Origin: Legionella genomosp. 1
GTDB taxonomy: Bacteria; Pseudomonadota; Gammaproteobacteria; Legionellales; Legionellaceae
Assembly: GCA_945878975.1 (NCBI GenBank)
Contig: CAMCUM010000011.1
Coordinates: 1 to 58,791, forward strand
Direction: 5' to 3'
DNA length: 58,791 bases
The translations under genes and the position numbers were made by a program. Within the stretch, counting starts at the first letter, position 1, and the number at the start of each line of letters is the position of its first letter. Of this stretch, positions 27,527 through 35,999 are shown piece after piece. The notes under the pieces were generated by a model, which made no database searches, was not told the DNA's origin, and was given only the letters and a program-made list of their open reading frames with translations.

Positions 27527-28178
27527 CTCCAGTCACATGATTGCGCACATACAATGGTAAAGCTTCTGCTGCGGTAGTAGCTTGGCAAACCCCGGTTTGC
27601 ACAATACGAATCAAGGTTTCCGCTTTAGGGTACATAGCATAATGGGATAAGCATTTATTTTGCAACTGGGCATGATAAGCTTCCAAACCCCAACCTGCCA
27701 AAACGCAAGGAACCATCTCCACAATAGGTACCTCATGAACAGGACTGACACGGATCTCCGAATGGTTGAAAGACGCACCAGGCGGATAATAGGCCCAATA
27801 AACTTCCTGCATCCGAGCATCTCCCATCGCTAAGATGCCGACACTCAGTTCTTGCGCTTGCATCAAAGAACTTGCTTGATAAGCGATGGCATCCATGCTA
27901 CTGATTCCATAGATTGGCAAAGCATGCGCATAAGCCAAAGCCTGAGCAATACTACATGCAATCCGCAAGCCCGTGAAACTACCAGGCCCGGCACCAAATA
28001 CCATACCTTGCAGCATAGACCATGTCAGCTGATGCTCTTGCATCAATGTTTGCAACATCGGCAGCAAATACTGTGCATGCTGTCGCACGCCAACCTGTTC
28101 TAAACTATAAACATCTTTACCCAAAGATAGCGCAACACTCGCCACTTCGGTTGAGGTCTCAATCGCAATTAAATTCAT
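27513..28178 (-). CDS. tsaB: tRNA threonylcarbamoyladenosine biosynthesis protein TsaB
   Basis: A 221-residue ASKHA-fold partner of TsaD in t6A37 synthesis on ANN-decoding tRNAs. [14 protein letters not shown] at the N-terminus, [30 protein letters not shown]. The start overlaps yoaA by 4 nt, forming a yoaA-tsaB-trm112-like operon. Confidence 0.95.
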   Translation of the reverse strand: MNLIAIETSTEVASVALSLGKDVYSLEQVGVRQHAQYLLPMLQTLMQEHQLTWSMLQGMVFGAGPGSFTGLRIACSIAQALAYAHALPIYGISSMDAIAYQASSLMQAQELSVGILAMGDARMQEVYWAYYPPGASFNHSEIRVSPVHEVPIVEMVPCVLAGWGLEAYHAQLQNKCLSHYAMYPKAETLIRIVQTGVCQATTAAEALPLYVRNHVTGDVRG

Positions 28179-30082
28179 TGTGTAAATCCACGCTCTATAA
28201 AAGCCAATACATTCTTTTCATCACGCGTTTTCCGCATCAATGGTAAGCTCGCAAAAATATGTTCACCATAAGGACGTCCAATCAAACGCGGATCCGCCAA
28301 CATCAATACACCACGATCACTGACATCTCGGATCAAACGTCCCACCCCTTGCTTCAGTGCCAAAACGGCTGCCGGCAAGGATATTTCCTCAAACCCCGAC
28401 AACCCTTGTTTTGCATAAAACTGCGCTTTTCCTTGTACAACGGGATCATTAGGATTCACAAACGGGATCTTATCGATGATCACACAAGACAAAGCTTCTC
28501 CTTTCACATCCACTCCTTCCCAAAACGTTGCCGTGCCTAATAAAACAGCATTACCCAACTCCCGAAAGCGTGCCAACAAGATAGGTTTGGCCTCCTCTCC
28601 CTGCACCAACAACGGAAAAGGCACATGGTGGCGTAATAGTTTCGCCATCTCTTGTAAGGCGCGATGACTGGTAAATAAGAAAAAACACCTGCCACCGCAC
28701 GCCGTAATCACCGGAACTGCCTTGGTCAAAAGAGCATCATAATACCGTAAATTTTTAGGATCAGGTAGACCGCGCGGCAAATAAAGCAACGACTGCTGCA
28801 TAAAATCAAACGGGCTAGGAAACTGTAATGTTTCTGGATTGAGCAAACCCAGAGGCTTGGTAAAACAAGCAAAAGAATTAGCGACCGTTAACGTTGCTGA
28901 TGTAAACACATAAGCGCAGGCGTAACGCTTGATCAGTTGATTAAAATCCGCAGCGATGTCTAACGGAGTTTGATGAAAGACCAACGAGCGTTTGAATTTT
29001 TCTACCCAGTAAATCTGACTGGGGTCCGCTTGATCCAACTGCTGAATAATCGGATACAGGGCTGCCAGCCTGGTTTTACATTGCACCAATTCAGCTTCAT
29101 CACTGGTCTGAATAGGCGGCATCACATCCACCCAGCTTTGCATAAACTCTAAAAAGTCGGTCCACGCTTGGCAAAAAGCGGGTATTCGCATCATACTAGC
29201 CCAAGCACTGCGTTCATCGGGAGCAGCCAGCCATAAACGATCTAAGATTTGATCGAGTACGACTGACCATTGTTTCCAGGGTTGCTGCACCAAATCCAAC
29301 ACAGGCCAGGCACGTAGCATGTCATCAAACAATTCTCGCACTTGTCGCGTACCAAATTGCACACCATAAAACGACTGGGCAATATCTGCCAATTGATGGG
29401 CTTCATCAAAAACAACGGCACTCACTTGCGGCAATAATTCCCCAAAGCCCTCTTCCTTCAAACGCGAATCTGCAAAGAAAATATGATGATTGATCACCAC
29501 GACATCTGCCGTAATAGCCCGTTTTCTTGCTTGCATCAAAAAACACTGTTCATAGTCTTCACAAGCACGTCCCAGACAGTTTTCTGCCGTGGAGGTCACA
29601 AATGGCCAAGCTTGTGAATCTTCTCGCAAATTCGGTAATTCGTTTCGCTCGCCATGCGTTAATTGAGGGAGTTTTTCACGTACGTAGGCAATATCTTGGG
29701 CACATGCCATGGTTTGGACTTGACCTTCTTCGGCGTAAACTTGCGTCCGATGCCGACAAATATAATTGCTGCGACCTTTTAAATTTTGCACTTGGGTAGA
29801 CAGGCCAAGTGCTTGAATCAACAAAGGCAAATCTTTTTGCACCAATTGATCTTGCAAAGTTTTAGTGGCGGTAGAAATAACGATTTTTTTTCTACTTAGC
29901 AAGCACGGAATCAAATAAGCAAAGGTCTTACCTGTCCCAGTACCGGCTTCGATGACCAAAGTATGTTGTTTGAGAATGGCCTCAGCAATACTCATGGCCA
30001 AAGCAGTTTGCTGTGGACGCACCACAAATTCAGGGATAGCAGTGCTCAGTCTGCCACCTGGGGCAAATAAGGTTTGACACAT
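28175..30082 (-). CDS. yoaA: ATP-dependent helicase YoaA/DinG family
   Basis: About 635 residues; XPD-like Fe-S helicase of the YoaA branch. FAPGGRLSTAIPEFVVRPQQ at the start, Walker A EAGTGTGKTFAY, four cysteines in the Fe-S region (NCLGRACEDYEQCFLMQAR), DEAH box VFDEAHQLAD, and motif VI KQGVGRLIRD. The frame is open from a GTG at 30130 inside fdxA; ATG 30082 gives MCQTLFAPGG, which matches the family N-terminus, so I prefer it. Confidence 0.93.
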   Translation of the reverse strand: MCQTLFAPGGRLSTAIPEFVVRPQQTALAMSIAEAILKQHTLVIEAGTGTGKTFAYLIPCLLSRKKIVISTATKTLQDQLVQKDLPLLIQALGLSTQVQNLKGRSNYICRHRTQVYAEEGQVQTMACAQDIAYVREKLPQLTHGERNELPNLREDSQAWPFVTSTAENCLGRACEDYEQCFLMQARKRAITADVVVINHHIFFADSRLKEEGFGELLPQVSAVVFDEAHQLADIAQSFYGVQFGTRQVRELFDDMLRAWPVLDLVQQPWKQWSVVLDQILDRLWLAAPDERSAWASMMRIPAFCQAWTDFLEFMQSWVDVMPPIQTSDEAELVQCKTRLAALYPIIQQLDQADPSQIYWVEKFKRSLVFHQTPLDIAADFNQLIKRYACAYVFTSATLTVANSFACFTKPLGLLNPETLQFPSPFDFMQQSLLYLPRGLPDPKNLRYYDALLTKAVPVITACGGRCFFLFTSHRALQEMAKLLRHHVPFPLLVQGEEAKPILLARFRELGNAVLLGTATFWEGVDVKGEALSCVIIDKIPFVNPNDPVVQGKAQFYAKQGLSGFEEISLPAAVLALKQGVGRLIRDVSDRGVLMLADPRLIGRPYGEHIFASLPLMRKTRDEKNVLAFIERGFTQ

Positions 30083-30114
30083 GACTGGCAAATCTGCTTT
30101 CTGAGAAGAAGACT

Positions 30115-30459
30115 CTATTTTTTCGGCCACTCTTTCTCGAGATGTTCAAGCTTGTTTTTGACGTTGTCCCAATCAGCGGCATCCGCTGGTGCTTCTTTTT
30201 TGGTCGTAATATTGGGCCAAATTGCACTTAAGTCCTTATTCAAGCCCAAGAAGACCTTTTGATCTTCCGGTAGCTCATCTTCCGAAACAATCGCATTCAC
30301 AGGACATTCTGGTTCACATAATGCACAATCAATGCATTCATCAGGGTGAATCACTAAGAAATTAGGCCCCTCATAAAAGCAATCCACCGGGCAAACCTCA
30401 ACACAATCCATATATTTACACTTGATACAACTATCTTTCACAACAAATGTCATCGCCAT
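30115..30459 (-). CDS. fdxA: Seven-iron ferredoxin FdxA
   Basis: A 114-residue 3Fe-4S/4Fe-4S ferredoxin. Cluster motifs: [18 protein letters not shown] and [12 protein letters not shown]. The C-terminal extension ([17 protein letters not shown]) is typical of proteobacterial FdxA. It is upstream of yoaA on the same strand and may be co-transcribed with it. Confidence 0.95.
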   Translation of the reverse strand: MAMTFVVKDSCIKCKYMDCVEVCPVDCFYEGPNFLVIHPDECIDCALCEPECPVNAIVSEDELPEDQKVFLGLNKDLSAIWPNITTKKEAPADAADWDNVKNKLEHLEKEWPKK

Positions 30460-30749
30460 CCCTCTGATGGTTCAAGATTATTGTTATGATAGCTGATTTA
30501 TACGCTTCCGAAAATACCTTTTCCTCTGCACCGGTTGAAACACGCAAACATGGACTGTCAATCATAACTCAATTTCGATAAATTTTGAGATGGGTGTGAT
30601 TAAAACTGCGGTCAACCCCAAAGGTATCCCCATTTATAAGATGTTACAGAACACGCTATCGCCACGACCTATACGTCGATAGCCCAAATTTCTGTCTTCA
30701 AATAGGATAAAACTCGCCGAACTCAAAATTTAAATTCGATTGATAAAAT
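30460..30749. other. Intergenic region without a convincing gene
   Basis: 290 bp between fdxA and tRNA-Leu. A short plus-strand frame (30590-30682) reads MGVIKTAVNPKGIPIYKMLQ and stops 10 residues later. It could be the tail of a decayed gene; there is no ribosome site. Otherwise I see nothing. Confidence 0.3.
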
Positions 30750-30839
30750 TGGTGCCCAGGGCCGGAATCGAACCGGCACGGATGTTTTATATCCGAGGGA
30801 TTTTAAATCCCTTGCGTCTACCTGTTTCGCCACCTAGGC
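30750..30839 (-). tRNA. leuZ: tRNA-Leu (UAA)
   Basis: The minus strand starts GCCTAGGTGGCGAAACAGGT, has anticodon loop TTTAAAA (anticodon TAA), a long class II variable arm, T loop GGTTCGATTCC and an encoded CCA end. The acceptor arms GCCTAGG/CCTGGGC pair with one G-T wobble. Third in the Gly-Cys-Leu cluster. Confidence 0.96.
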
Positions 30840-30845
30840 TAAATC

Positions 30846-30919
30846 TGGAGGCTGAGGCCGGAATCGAACCGGCGTACACGGCTTTGCAGGCCGCTGCATA
30901 ACCACTCTGCCACACAGCC
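30846..30919 (-). tRNA. cysT: tRNA-Cys (GCA)
   Basis: The minus strand starts GGCTGTGTGGCAGAGTGGTT with anticodon GCA in CCTGCAAAGC, T arm GCCGGTTCGATTCCGGC and an encoded CCA. The acceptor stem has one apparent T-T mismatch at pair 6-67. Confidence 0.95.
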
Positions 30920-30925
30920 GATAAT

Positions 30926-30952
30926 AAAAAAAGCGACCATTGTCGCTTTTTT
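30926..30952. terminator. Bidirectional hairpin between tRNA-Gly and tRNA-Cys
   Basis: AAAAAAGCGAC / GTCGCTTTTTT around a four-base loop, an A/T-flanked stem with terminator form on both strands. It lies inside the tRNA cluster, so it may instead be a processing signal or attenuate the downstream tRNAs. Confidence 0.55.
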
Positions 30953-31026
30953 GGAGCGGGAAACGAGGCTCGAACTCGCGACCCCAACCTTGGCAAGGTT
31001 GTGCTCTACCACTGAGCTATTCCCGC
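30952..31026 (-). tRNA. glyW: tRNA-Gly (GCC)
   Basis: The minus strand starts GCGGGAATAGCTCAGTGGTA, anticodon GCC in CTTGCCAAG, T loop GAGTTCGAGCCTC and an encoded CCA. The acceptor arms GCGGGAA/TTCCCGC pair fully. It lies just downstream of pgsA, as in E. coli. Confidence 0.97.
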
Positions 31027-31067
31027 GTCACTTACCGACGAAGATTCTACCTGAAATCAGTAGCCTG

Positions 31068-31643
31068 TCAAGATATGAAGTCAGATTTTTTCGTTAACTC
31101 TGGCCAAGCAATTTTAAGATACTCTATCATTGACCAAATGGTTAAAAATGCAGCCACATATAATAAGACAACCCCCAATAAACCGTACCACGTATCATGT
31201 TGGTGAAACGCAAGTAACAATGTAATCGCAACCATCTGCAAAGTCGTTTTGATTTTTGCAACATATGAAACAGCCATACTCGTACGTTTCCCCAGCTCCG
31301 CCATCCACTCACGTAACGCCGAAATGACAATTTCGCGCCCTACGATCACGATGGCCGGCAGAGTAATAAAGTGCAATTCAGGCGAACCCACCAAGAGTAA
31401 CAAAGTAGCCGACACCAATAATTTATCCGCTACCGGATCAAAAAACGCACCAAAAGAGGAAGACTGCTTCAACTTACGCGCGAGAAAACCATCTAACCAA
31501 TCTGTGATACAAGCTATTGCAAACAAAAAAGCGGCAAAATAATGCGCCCACGTAAAAGGAAGATAAAAAATAATGATAACAATAGGAATGATTCCGATTC
31601 GTAGCAAGGTTAAAACATTCGGCCATCCAATTGAAAAAATCAT
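31068..31643 (-). CDS. pgsA: Phosphatidylglycerophosphate synthase
   Basis: A 191-residue inner-membrane CDP-alcohol phosphotransferase making phosphatidylglycerol phosphate from CDP-diacylglycerol and glycerol-3-phosphate. The CAPT signature is complete: DWLDGFLARKLKQ then FGAFFDPVADK. Four to five membrane helices. The start overlaps the HAD phosphatase gene by 4 nt. Confidence 0.96.
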   Translation of the reverse strand: MIFSIGWPNVLTLLRIGIIPIVIIIFYLPFTWAHYFAAFLFAIACITDWLDGFLARKLKQSSSFGAFFDPVADKLLVSATLLLLVGSPELHFITLPAIVIVGREIVISALREWMAELGKRTSMAVSYVAKIKTTLQMVAITLLLAFHQHDTWYGLLGVVLLYVAAFLTIWSMIEYLKIAWPELTKKSDFIS

Positions 31644-32311
31644 GTAATTGTCCTTAAGGAGTTCGCAATGTGCTGAAATAGTTGTTGATAATCATGGAAC
31701 ACATGCTGCGCGCCAGCAACGCGCAAGTCTTGTTCTTCCGTCTGAAAAAAATCCATCCCAAGTGCTTCTACGCCAAGCGCCGCGGCCATTTCCATGTCGG
31801 AGACAGAGTCGCCGATCATTACGGTATCTTGAGCATCTAATGCAAAAGTTTCCATAATTTCCTCCAACATTTGAGGGCATGGCTTAGGGGGTGCTTCTGT
31901 AGCAGAGCGCGTAACAAGGATATAGCCATCTAACCCACTCAATCGTAAGACATGCGCCAACCCTTGCGCACTTTTATTCGTAGCAATGGCCATATGGATA
32001 CCTGCATCGTGCAACCACAAAATCAGATCTTTCACACCTGGCACCAATTGCACCGTGGTAGATACTTCCAATAAGGTTCTCTGTACTTCTCTGCATAGAT
32101 CTTCTTGTTGGTGCAAAGAAAGGGTTGGAAATAAGACCCTGACCGCCGTTATCAGGCCTGATGGCATAATTTGACGCGCAGCATTCAAATCAAAGTTTGG
32201 TAAATGCATGCGTTCGACCGCATGGGTCAAAGCGATGATCAAATACCCCAAACTGCTTTCTGCTATAGTTCCTTCCCAATCGAACACGACCAATTGATAA
32301 CCCTTCAACAC
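31640..32311 (-). CDS. HAD-superfamily phosphatase (Gph-like) with DxE motif I
   Basis: A 223-residue protein between rluC and pgsA. HAD motifs: VFDWEGT (motif I, D10 and E12), ATNKS (motif II), Lys in PPKPCP (motif III) and IGDSVSDM (motif IV). The second acidic residue of motif I is Glu rather than the Asp usual for phosphatases. Cap C1 helical domain at about 20-80. Substrate unknown; phosphoglycolate-phosphatase-like by architecture. It lies 14 nt after rluC. Confidence 0.85.
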   Translation of the reverse strand: MLKGYQLVVFDWEGTIAESSLGYLIIALTHAVERMHLPNFDLNAARQIMPSGLITAVRVLFPTLSLHQQEDLCREVQRTLLEVSTTVQLVPGVKDLILWLHDAGIHMAIATNKSAQGLAHVLRLSGLDGYILVTRSATEAPPKPCPQMLEEIMETFALDAQDTVMIGDSVSDMEMAAALGVEALGMDFFQTEEQDLRVAGAQHVFHDYQQLFQHIANSLRTIT

Positions 32312-32325
32312 GGTATACTTGCCCC

Positions 32326-33282
32326 CTATGGCGCCTGACTCTTTCCCAGCTGAGCCAGTGCTTGTGAAAATGTCGTATCAAGATCAGCTTCAAAATGATA
32401 AGACTGTCCATTGAGAGTAAACTGAATTGCCCGAGCATGTAAATACATACGTGACCTCAAACCTTTTAAACTAGGTAATATAATAGGTACCTTACCATAT
32501 TTTTGATCACCTAGGATAGGATGGCCGATCTGGGCCGAATGCACTCGAATTTGATGCGTTCTACCTGTTTTAGGAAGAACTTCCACCCAACAAGCATCCG
32601 GATAATTTTCCAATACTTTGAAATAGGTTTGTGAAGGCTTACCCATGGATGACGCCACGACAATCCGCTCTCCCGATTGCATCGTCGATTTTAATAGCGG
32701 CACATCCACCGTCCGACTTTTCGGACCTTGCCAAGCACCCTCTAACAAAGCCCAATATGTTTTTTGTACCTCACGTGTTTCTAACAATGCTTGAATGGCA
32801 CGTAACATCGATCTCTTTTTTGCCAATAACAAACAACCGGACGTTTCTTTATCTAAACGATGTACCAATTCAAGATAAGCTAAATCAGGTCGAATCTGCC
32901 GCATCGCTTCTATCACACCCAAACTCAATCCACTCCCACCATGCACCGCTAAACCGACAGGTTTTGCCAAAACCAACAAACGATCATCCTCATAGATAAT
33001 ATTTTCTAGTAAACAAGCACTCAAACTCACACTGGGATCGACTGTCTTGGCCTGCGAAGAGCGAATGGGCGGAATGCGAATCGCATCACCTGTCGCGACA
33101 CGGTCCGATGGTTTGGCACGTTTCCGATTGATACGGACTTCTCCTGAGCGGACGATGCGATAGACATGGCTTTTGGGCACCCCTTTCAAAATACGGATGA
33201 GATAGTTATCCAAACGCTGACCATCTTCTTCTAGCGTGATGGTCATATACCTCACTTCATGTTGCGCATCATTCTGCATCAA
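32326..33282 (-). CDS. rluC: 23S rRNA pseudouridine synthase RluC
   Basis: A 318-residue enzyme for positions 955/2504/2580. An S4 RNA-binding domain at 18-75 (DGQRLDNYLIRILKGVPKSH) is followed by the catalytic motif ELVHRLDKETSGCLL with the active Asp, and GRTHQIRVHSAQIGHPILGD. It is divergent from rne, an arrangement shared with E. coli. Confidence 0.96.
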   Translation of the reverse strand: MMQNDAQHEVRYMTITLEEDGQRLDNYLIRILKGVPKSHVYRIVRSGEVRINRKRAKPSDRVATGDAIRIPPIRSSQAKTVDPSVSLSACLLENIIYEDDRLLVLAKPVGLAVHGGSGLSLGVIEAMRQIRPDLAYLELVHRLDKETSGCLLLAKKRSMLRAIQALLETREVQKTYWALLEGAWQGPKSRTVDVPLLKSTMQSGERIVVASSMGKPSQTYFKVLENYPDACWVEVLPKTGRTHQIRVHSAQIGHPILGDQKYGKVPIILPSLKGLRSRMYLHARAIQFTLNGQSYHFEADLDTTFSQALAQLGKSQAP

Positions 33283-33640
33283 AGTATTTCCTATCCCAGT
33301 TTTTTATGTTAGGATTATACACTTAAGTGTGTGCATGGCTATATAAACAAAAGCCTGCAAGTTTTAAAAACGAATTGCGCATTGCTTAGGTCAAAGTCAT
33401 TACGATAGGAGTATTGTTAAAATTGTCGACACTCCGCAGTACCAAAGCCAAATTGAACATATATTTTGATACCCACGCATGCCAAACATGCGACATCATA
33501 TTCAACCATGAGTCTTCGAATCCGAAGACAGTATACGTGTGGTCTCTCTCTAGATTTCTAACGAAATCAACTATTTGGAAAATATTCAGTGTAATAAACC
33601 TTAGGCTTAAGTTACGGCGCCCTTATCGAGGGTTACAAAA
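33283..33640 (+). promoter_or_regulatory. rluC-rne divergent region with rne 5' leader
   Basis: 358 bp without a gene. It holds promoters for both directions and a long rne leader. A perfect palindrome ACACTTAAGTGT lies at 33319-33330, nearer rluC. In E. coli the long rne leader mediates autoregulation; a similar leader here is inference from position and length. GAGGG precedes the rne ATG. Confidence 0.45.
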
Positions 33641-35527
33641 ATGGCTAGTATGGAGAAAATGTTAATCAATGCAACACAAACTGAAGAAATTCGTGTTGCG
33701 CTGGTAAAGGATAACCACCTCTATGATTTGGATATCGAATGTCCAACGGAAGTAAAAAAGAAAGGTAATATCTATAAAGCAGTGGTCACAAGGCGCGAGC
33801 CCAGTTTGGACGCTGTATTTGTTGAGTATGGCTCGAAACGCCAAGGTTTTTTGCCTCTAAAAGAAATTGCGCCGACTTATTTTAATAAGAACGTCAATGC
33901 CAATGATGACAAACCGCCTATCACCAGTTTGATTCGTGAAGGTCAAGAGTTACTGATTCAAGTCGACAAAGAAGAGCGAGGCAATAAAGGCGCTGCACTC
34001 ACAACTTACATCACCTTAGCAGGCTGTTATTTGGTATTGATGCCCAATAGTCCGCGTTCTGGCGGTATATCACGTCGGATCGAAGGGGACGATCGGGATG
34101 AATTAAAAGAAACCTTGAATGCATTGCATCTTGATGAAGACATGGGTCTGATTATTCGCACCGCGGGTGTCGGCAAAGGGCAAGATGAATTGCAAAGCGA
34201 TTTGGATATGCTCTATCATCAATGGCTAGCTATCAAGAATGCTTATCAAACACAATTAGCGCCCTGTTTGATCCATCAAGAAGGCGATGTCATTATCCGT
34301 TCTATTCGCGATAATTTACGCAAATCCATCTCTGAAATCATCATTGATGACCAAATTTCCTATGTCAAAGCTCGACAATATATTGAACAAGTCAAACCAG
34401 ACTTCTTACCTAATTTGAAGCTCTATCACAGCACCGTTCCCTTATTTAATTTCTACCAAATTGAAAGTCAAATTGAGACAGCATACAAACGGGAAGTTCT
34501 CTTAGCGTCAGGCGGCGCATTAGTGATTGATCGGACAGAAGCCTTGGTTTCGATTGATATTAACTCGGCAAAAGCGACCAGTGGATCTGACATTGAAGCC
34601 ACTGCCCTCAATACGAATTTAGAAGCCGCTGATGAAATTGCCCGTCAACTACGCCTGCGTGATTTAGGTGGCTTGGTCGTAATCGACTTTATTGACATGA
34701 GCTCATCTAAAAATCAACGGGATGTCGAAAATCGTCTGAAAGAAGCACTGAAAGCAGACCGCGCTCGGATTCAAGTAGGTCGGATCTCACGATTCGGACT
34801 TCTAGAAATGTCACGACAACGCCTGCGTTTATCGCTAGGAGAAAATGCACAAGAAGTATGTCCCCGTTGTGAAGGACGCGGTACTGTGCGTAATATTCAA
34901 TCCAGCAGCCTCTCCATCATTCGCTTGATTGAAGAAGAAGCACTAAAAGAAAAAGTCACCGAACTGCAAGTGCAATTACCAGTCGATATGGCAACTTTTA
35001 TTATGAATGAAAAGCGCGACTTTATTTTAAACATAGAGAAACGGCACAATGTACGGCTCTTGATTATTGCTAACCCGTATTTGCATTCACCGCAATATAC
35101 CATTACAAAAGTCAAAGAAGATGGAAGCGGCAAAGCTAAAAAGCCCAGTTATACCTTGATTCAACAACCCGAACTTGAAATTATTCATGCGACGACTGAA
35201 GTGAAGAAGGATGAACCAGCCGTCAAAGCGTTTGATCCGAACCATATGAAACACACGCAGTCTTTAAGTTTCTTGCAACGTGTGATGCAAAAATTATTTG
35301 GCTCAGAAGCCCCTACACACAAACCTGCTCAGACGCCTACGCGCTCGGCTGAAAACAGTGGACATGCGACATCGCATACCCACAAAACAACCCACGGGCC
35401 CTCCGACCGAAGAAGACGCCCAACCAATTCGACTCAGCGTCGCTCCACTACATCGCCGAACCGAAAAAAAGCACCAGGCCCAACACAAACCAAACCAGAT
35501 GCGAATAAGAAAGATTCGGCGGAGTAA
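33641..35527 (+). CDS. rne: Ribonuclease E, short form
   Basis: 628 residues; the endonuclease core of mRNA decay and rRNA/tRNA processing. MLINATQTEEIRVALV, an S1 domain (about 40-130) and the 5' sensor region. The DNase-I-like active site carries SIDINSAKATSGSD and VVIDFIDMSSSKN, and the zinc link is CPRCEGRGT. E. coli RNase E has 1061 residues; here only about 110 follow the core, ending in a basic, Pro/Thr-rich tail. The degradosome scaffold is therefore mostly absent. GAGGG at 8 nt supports ATG 33641; ATG 33650 matches the E. coli N-terminus. Confidence 0.94.
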   Translation: MASMEKMLINATQTEEIRVALVKDNHLYDLDIECPTEVKKKGNIYKAVVTRREPSLDAVFVEYGSKRQGFLPLKEIAPTYFNKNVNANDDKPPITSLIREGQELLIQVDKEERGNKGAALTTYITLAGCYLVLMPNSPRSGGISRRIEGDDRDELKETLNALHLDEDMGLIIRTAGVGKGQDELQSDLDMLYHQWLAIKNAYQTQLAPCLIHQEGDVIIRSIRDNLRKSISEIIIDDQISYVKARQYIEQVKPDFLPNLKLYHSTVPLFNFYQIESQIETAYKREVLLASGGALVIDRTEALVSIDINSAKATSGSDIEATALNTNLEAADEIARQLRLRDLGGLVVIDFIDMSSSKNQRDVENRLKEALKADRARIQVGRISRFGLLEMSRQRLRLSLGENAQEVCPRCEGRGTVRNIQSSSLSIIRLIEEEALKEKVTELQVQLPVDMATFIMNEKRDFILNIEKRHNVRLLIIANPYLHSPQYTITKVKEDGSGKAKKPSYTLIQQPELEIIHATTEVKKDEPAVKAFDPNHMKHTQSLSFLQRVMQKLFGSEAPTHKPAQTPTRSAENSGHATSHTHKTTHGPSDRRRRPTNSTQRRSTTSPNRKKAPGPTQTKPDANKKDSAE

Positions 35528-35548
35528 GGCCTCAAGCTGAGCTTCACA

Positions 35549-35612
35549 TTTCCGCTCCCTAAGGGTCATACTCGAAATAAGCATCCGAGTTGCAACCGTC
35601 AAGGAGCGGAAA
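35549..35612. repeat. Inverted repeat TTCCGCTCC / GGAGCGGAA after rne
   Basis: The arms TTCCGCTCCCTAAGGGT and ACCGTCAAGGAGCGGAA enclose a second smaller hairpin. Related sequence flanks the element at 42219-42599 in inverted orientation, so this is part of a repeat family; it may also terminate rne. Confidence 0.6.
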
Positions 35613-35630
35613 ATATCACTCATAAACCCT

Positions 35631-35792
35631 AGGGTCTGTTGACAATTCATCTCACGAAGCCCTACGTCCCGCAGCTTGTCCGCGGGATCCAGGAATCTTG
35701 AACAATCCAACAACTGATTGCACTGATAAAGATATAACCGGATCCCGCGGACAAGCTGCGGGACGTAGGGTTTTGAATTGTCAACACGCCCT
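35631..35792. repeat. Complete TGTTGACAATTCA palindromic element, copy A
   Basis: 162 bp. The 19-bp terminal inverted repeats AGGGTCTGTTGACAATTCA and TGAATTGTCAACACGCCCT have two mismatches. Each end has an internal core: CCTACGTCCCGCAGCTTGTC then CGCGGGATCC on the left, and its inverse on the right. The centre has CAACAACTGATTGCACTGAT. No coding capacity, so it looks like a non-autonomous MITE-like element. Copy B is at 42288-42450, with partial copies at 88-145 and inside rluD. Confidence 0.85.
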
Positions 35793-35999
35793 ATTTAGTA
35801 ACTCCACAAAATCAAAAAAAATATACTTAAGTATAGATTTATCCATTAATAACATTTATAATGCGCACATTGTGCATATACCAATGTACAATATTGGTGT
35901 ATATACAACACTATGTTTTATAAAAAAACATAAAAGGGTCAACAGACCCCCGGCATGAAAATGCTTTGCGTTACTAACTTATAGATGGGGATTTATAAA
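35793..35999 (+). promoter_or_regulatory. AT-rich region with three clustered palindromes upstream of the membrane protein gene
   Basis: Within 85 bp lie TATACTTAAGTATA (35822-35835, perfect), GCACATTGTGC (35865-35875, one mismatch) and ATATACCAAT...ATTGGTGTATAT (35876-35904). All look like operator half-site pairs. The first resembles ACACTTAAGTGT upstream of rne. No gene fits here. A GGGG ribosome site lies 9 nt before ATG 36000. Confidence 0.45.

Noticed and set aside
30590..30682. Short frame between fdxA and tRNA-Leu
   Set aside because: No ribosome site and only 30 codons; possibly a gene tail, not enough to call.
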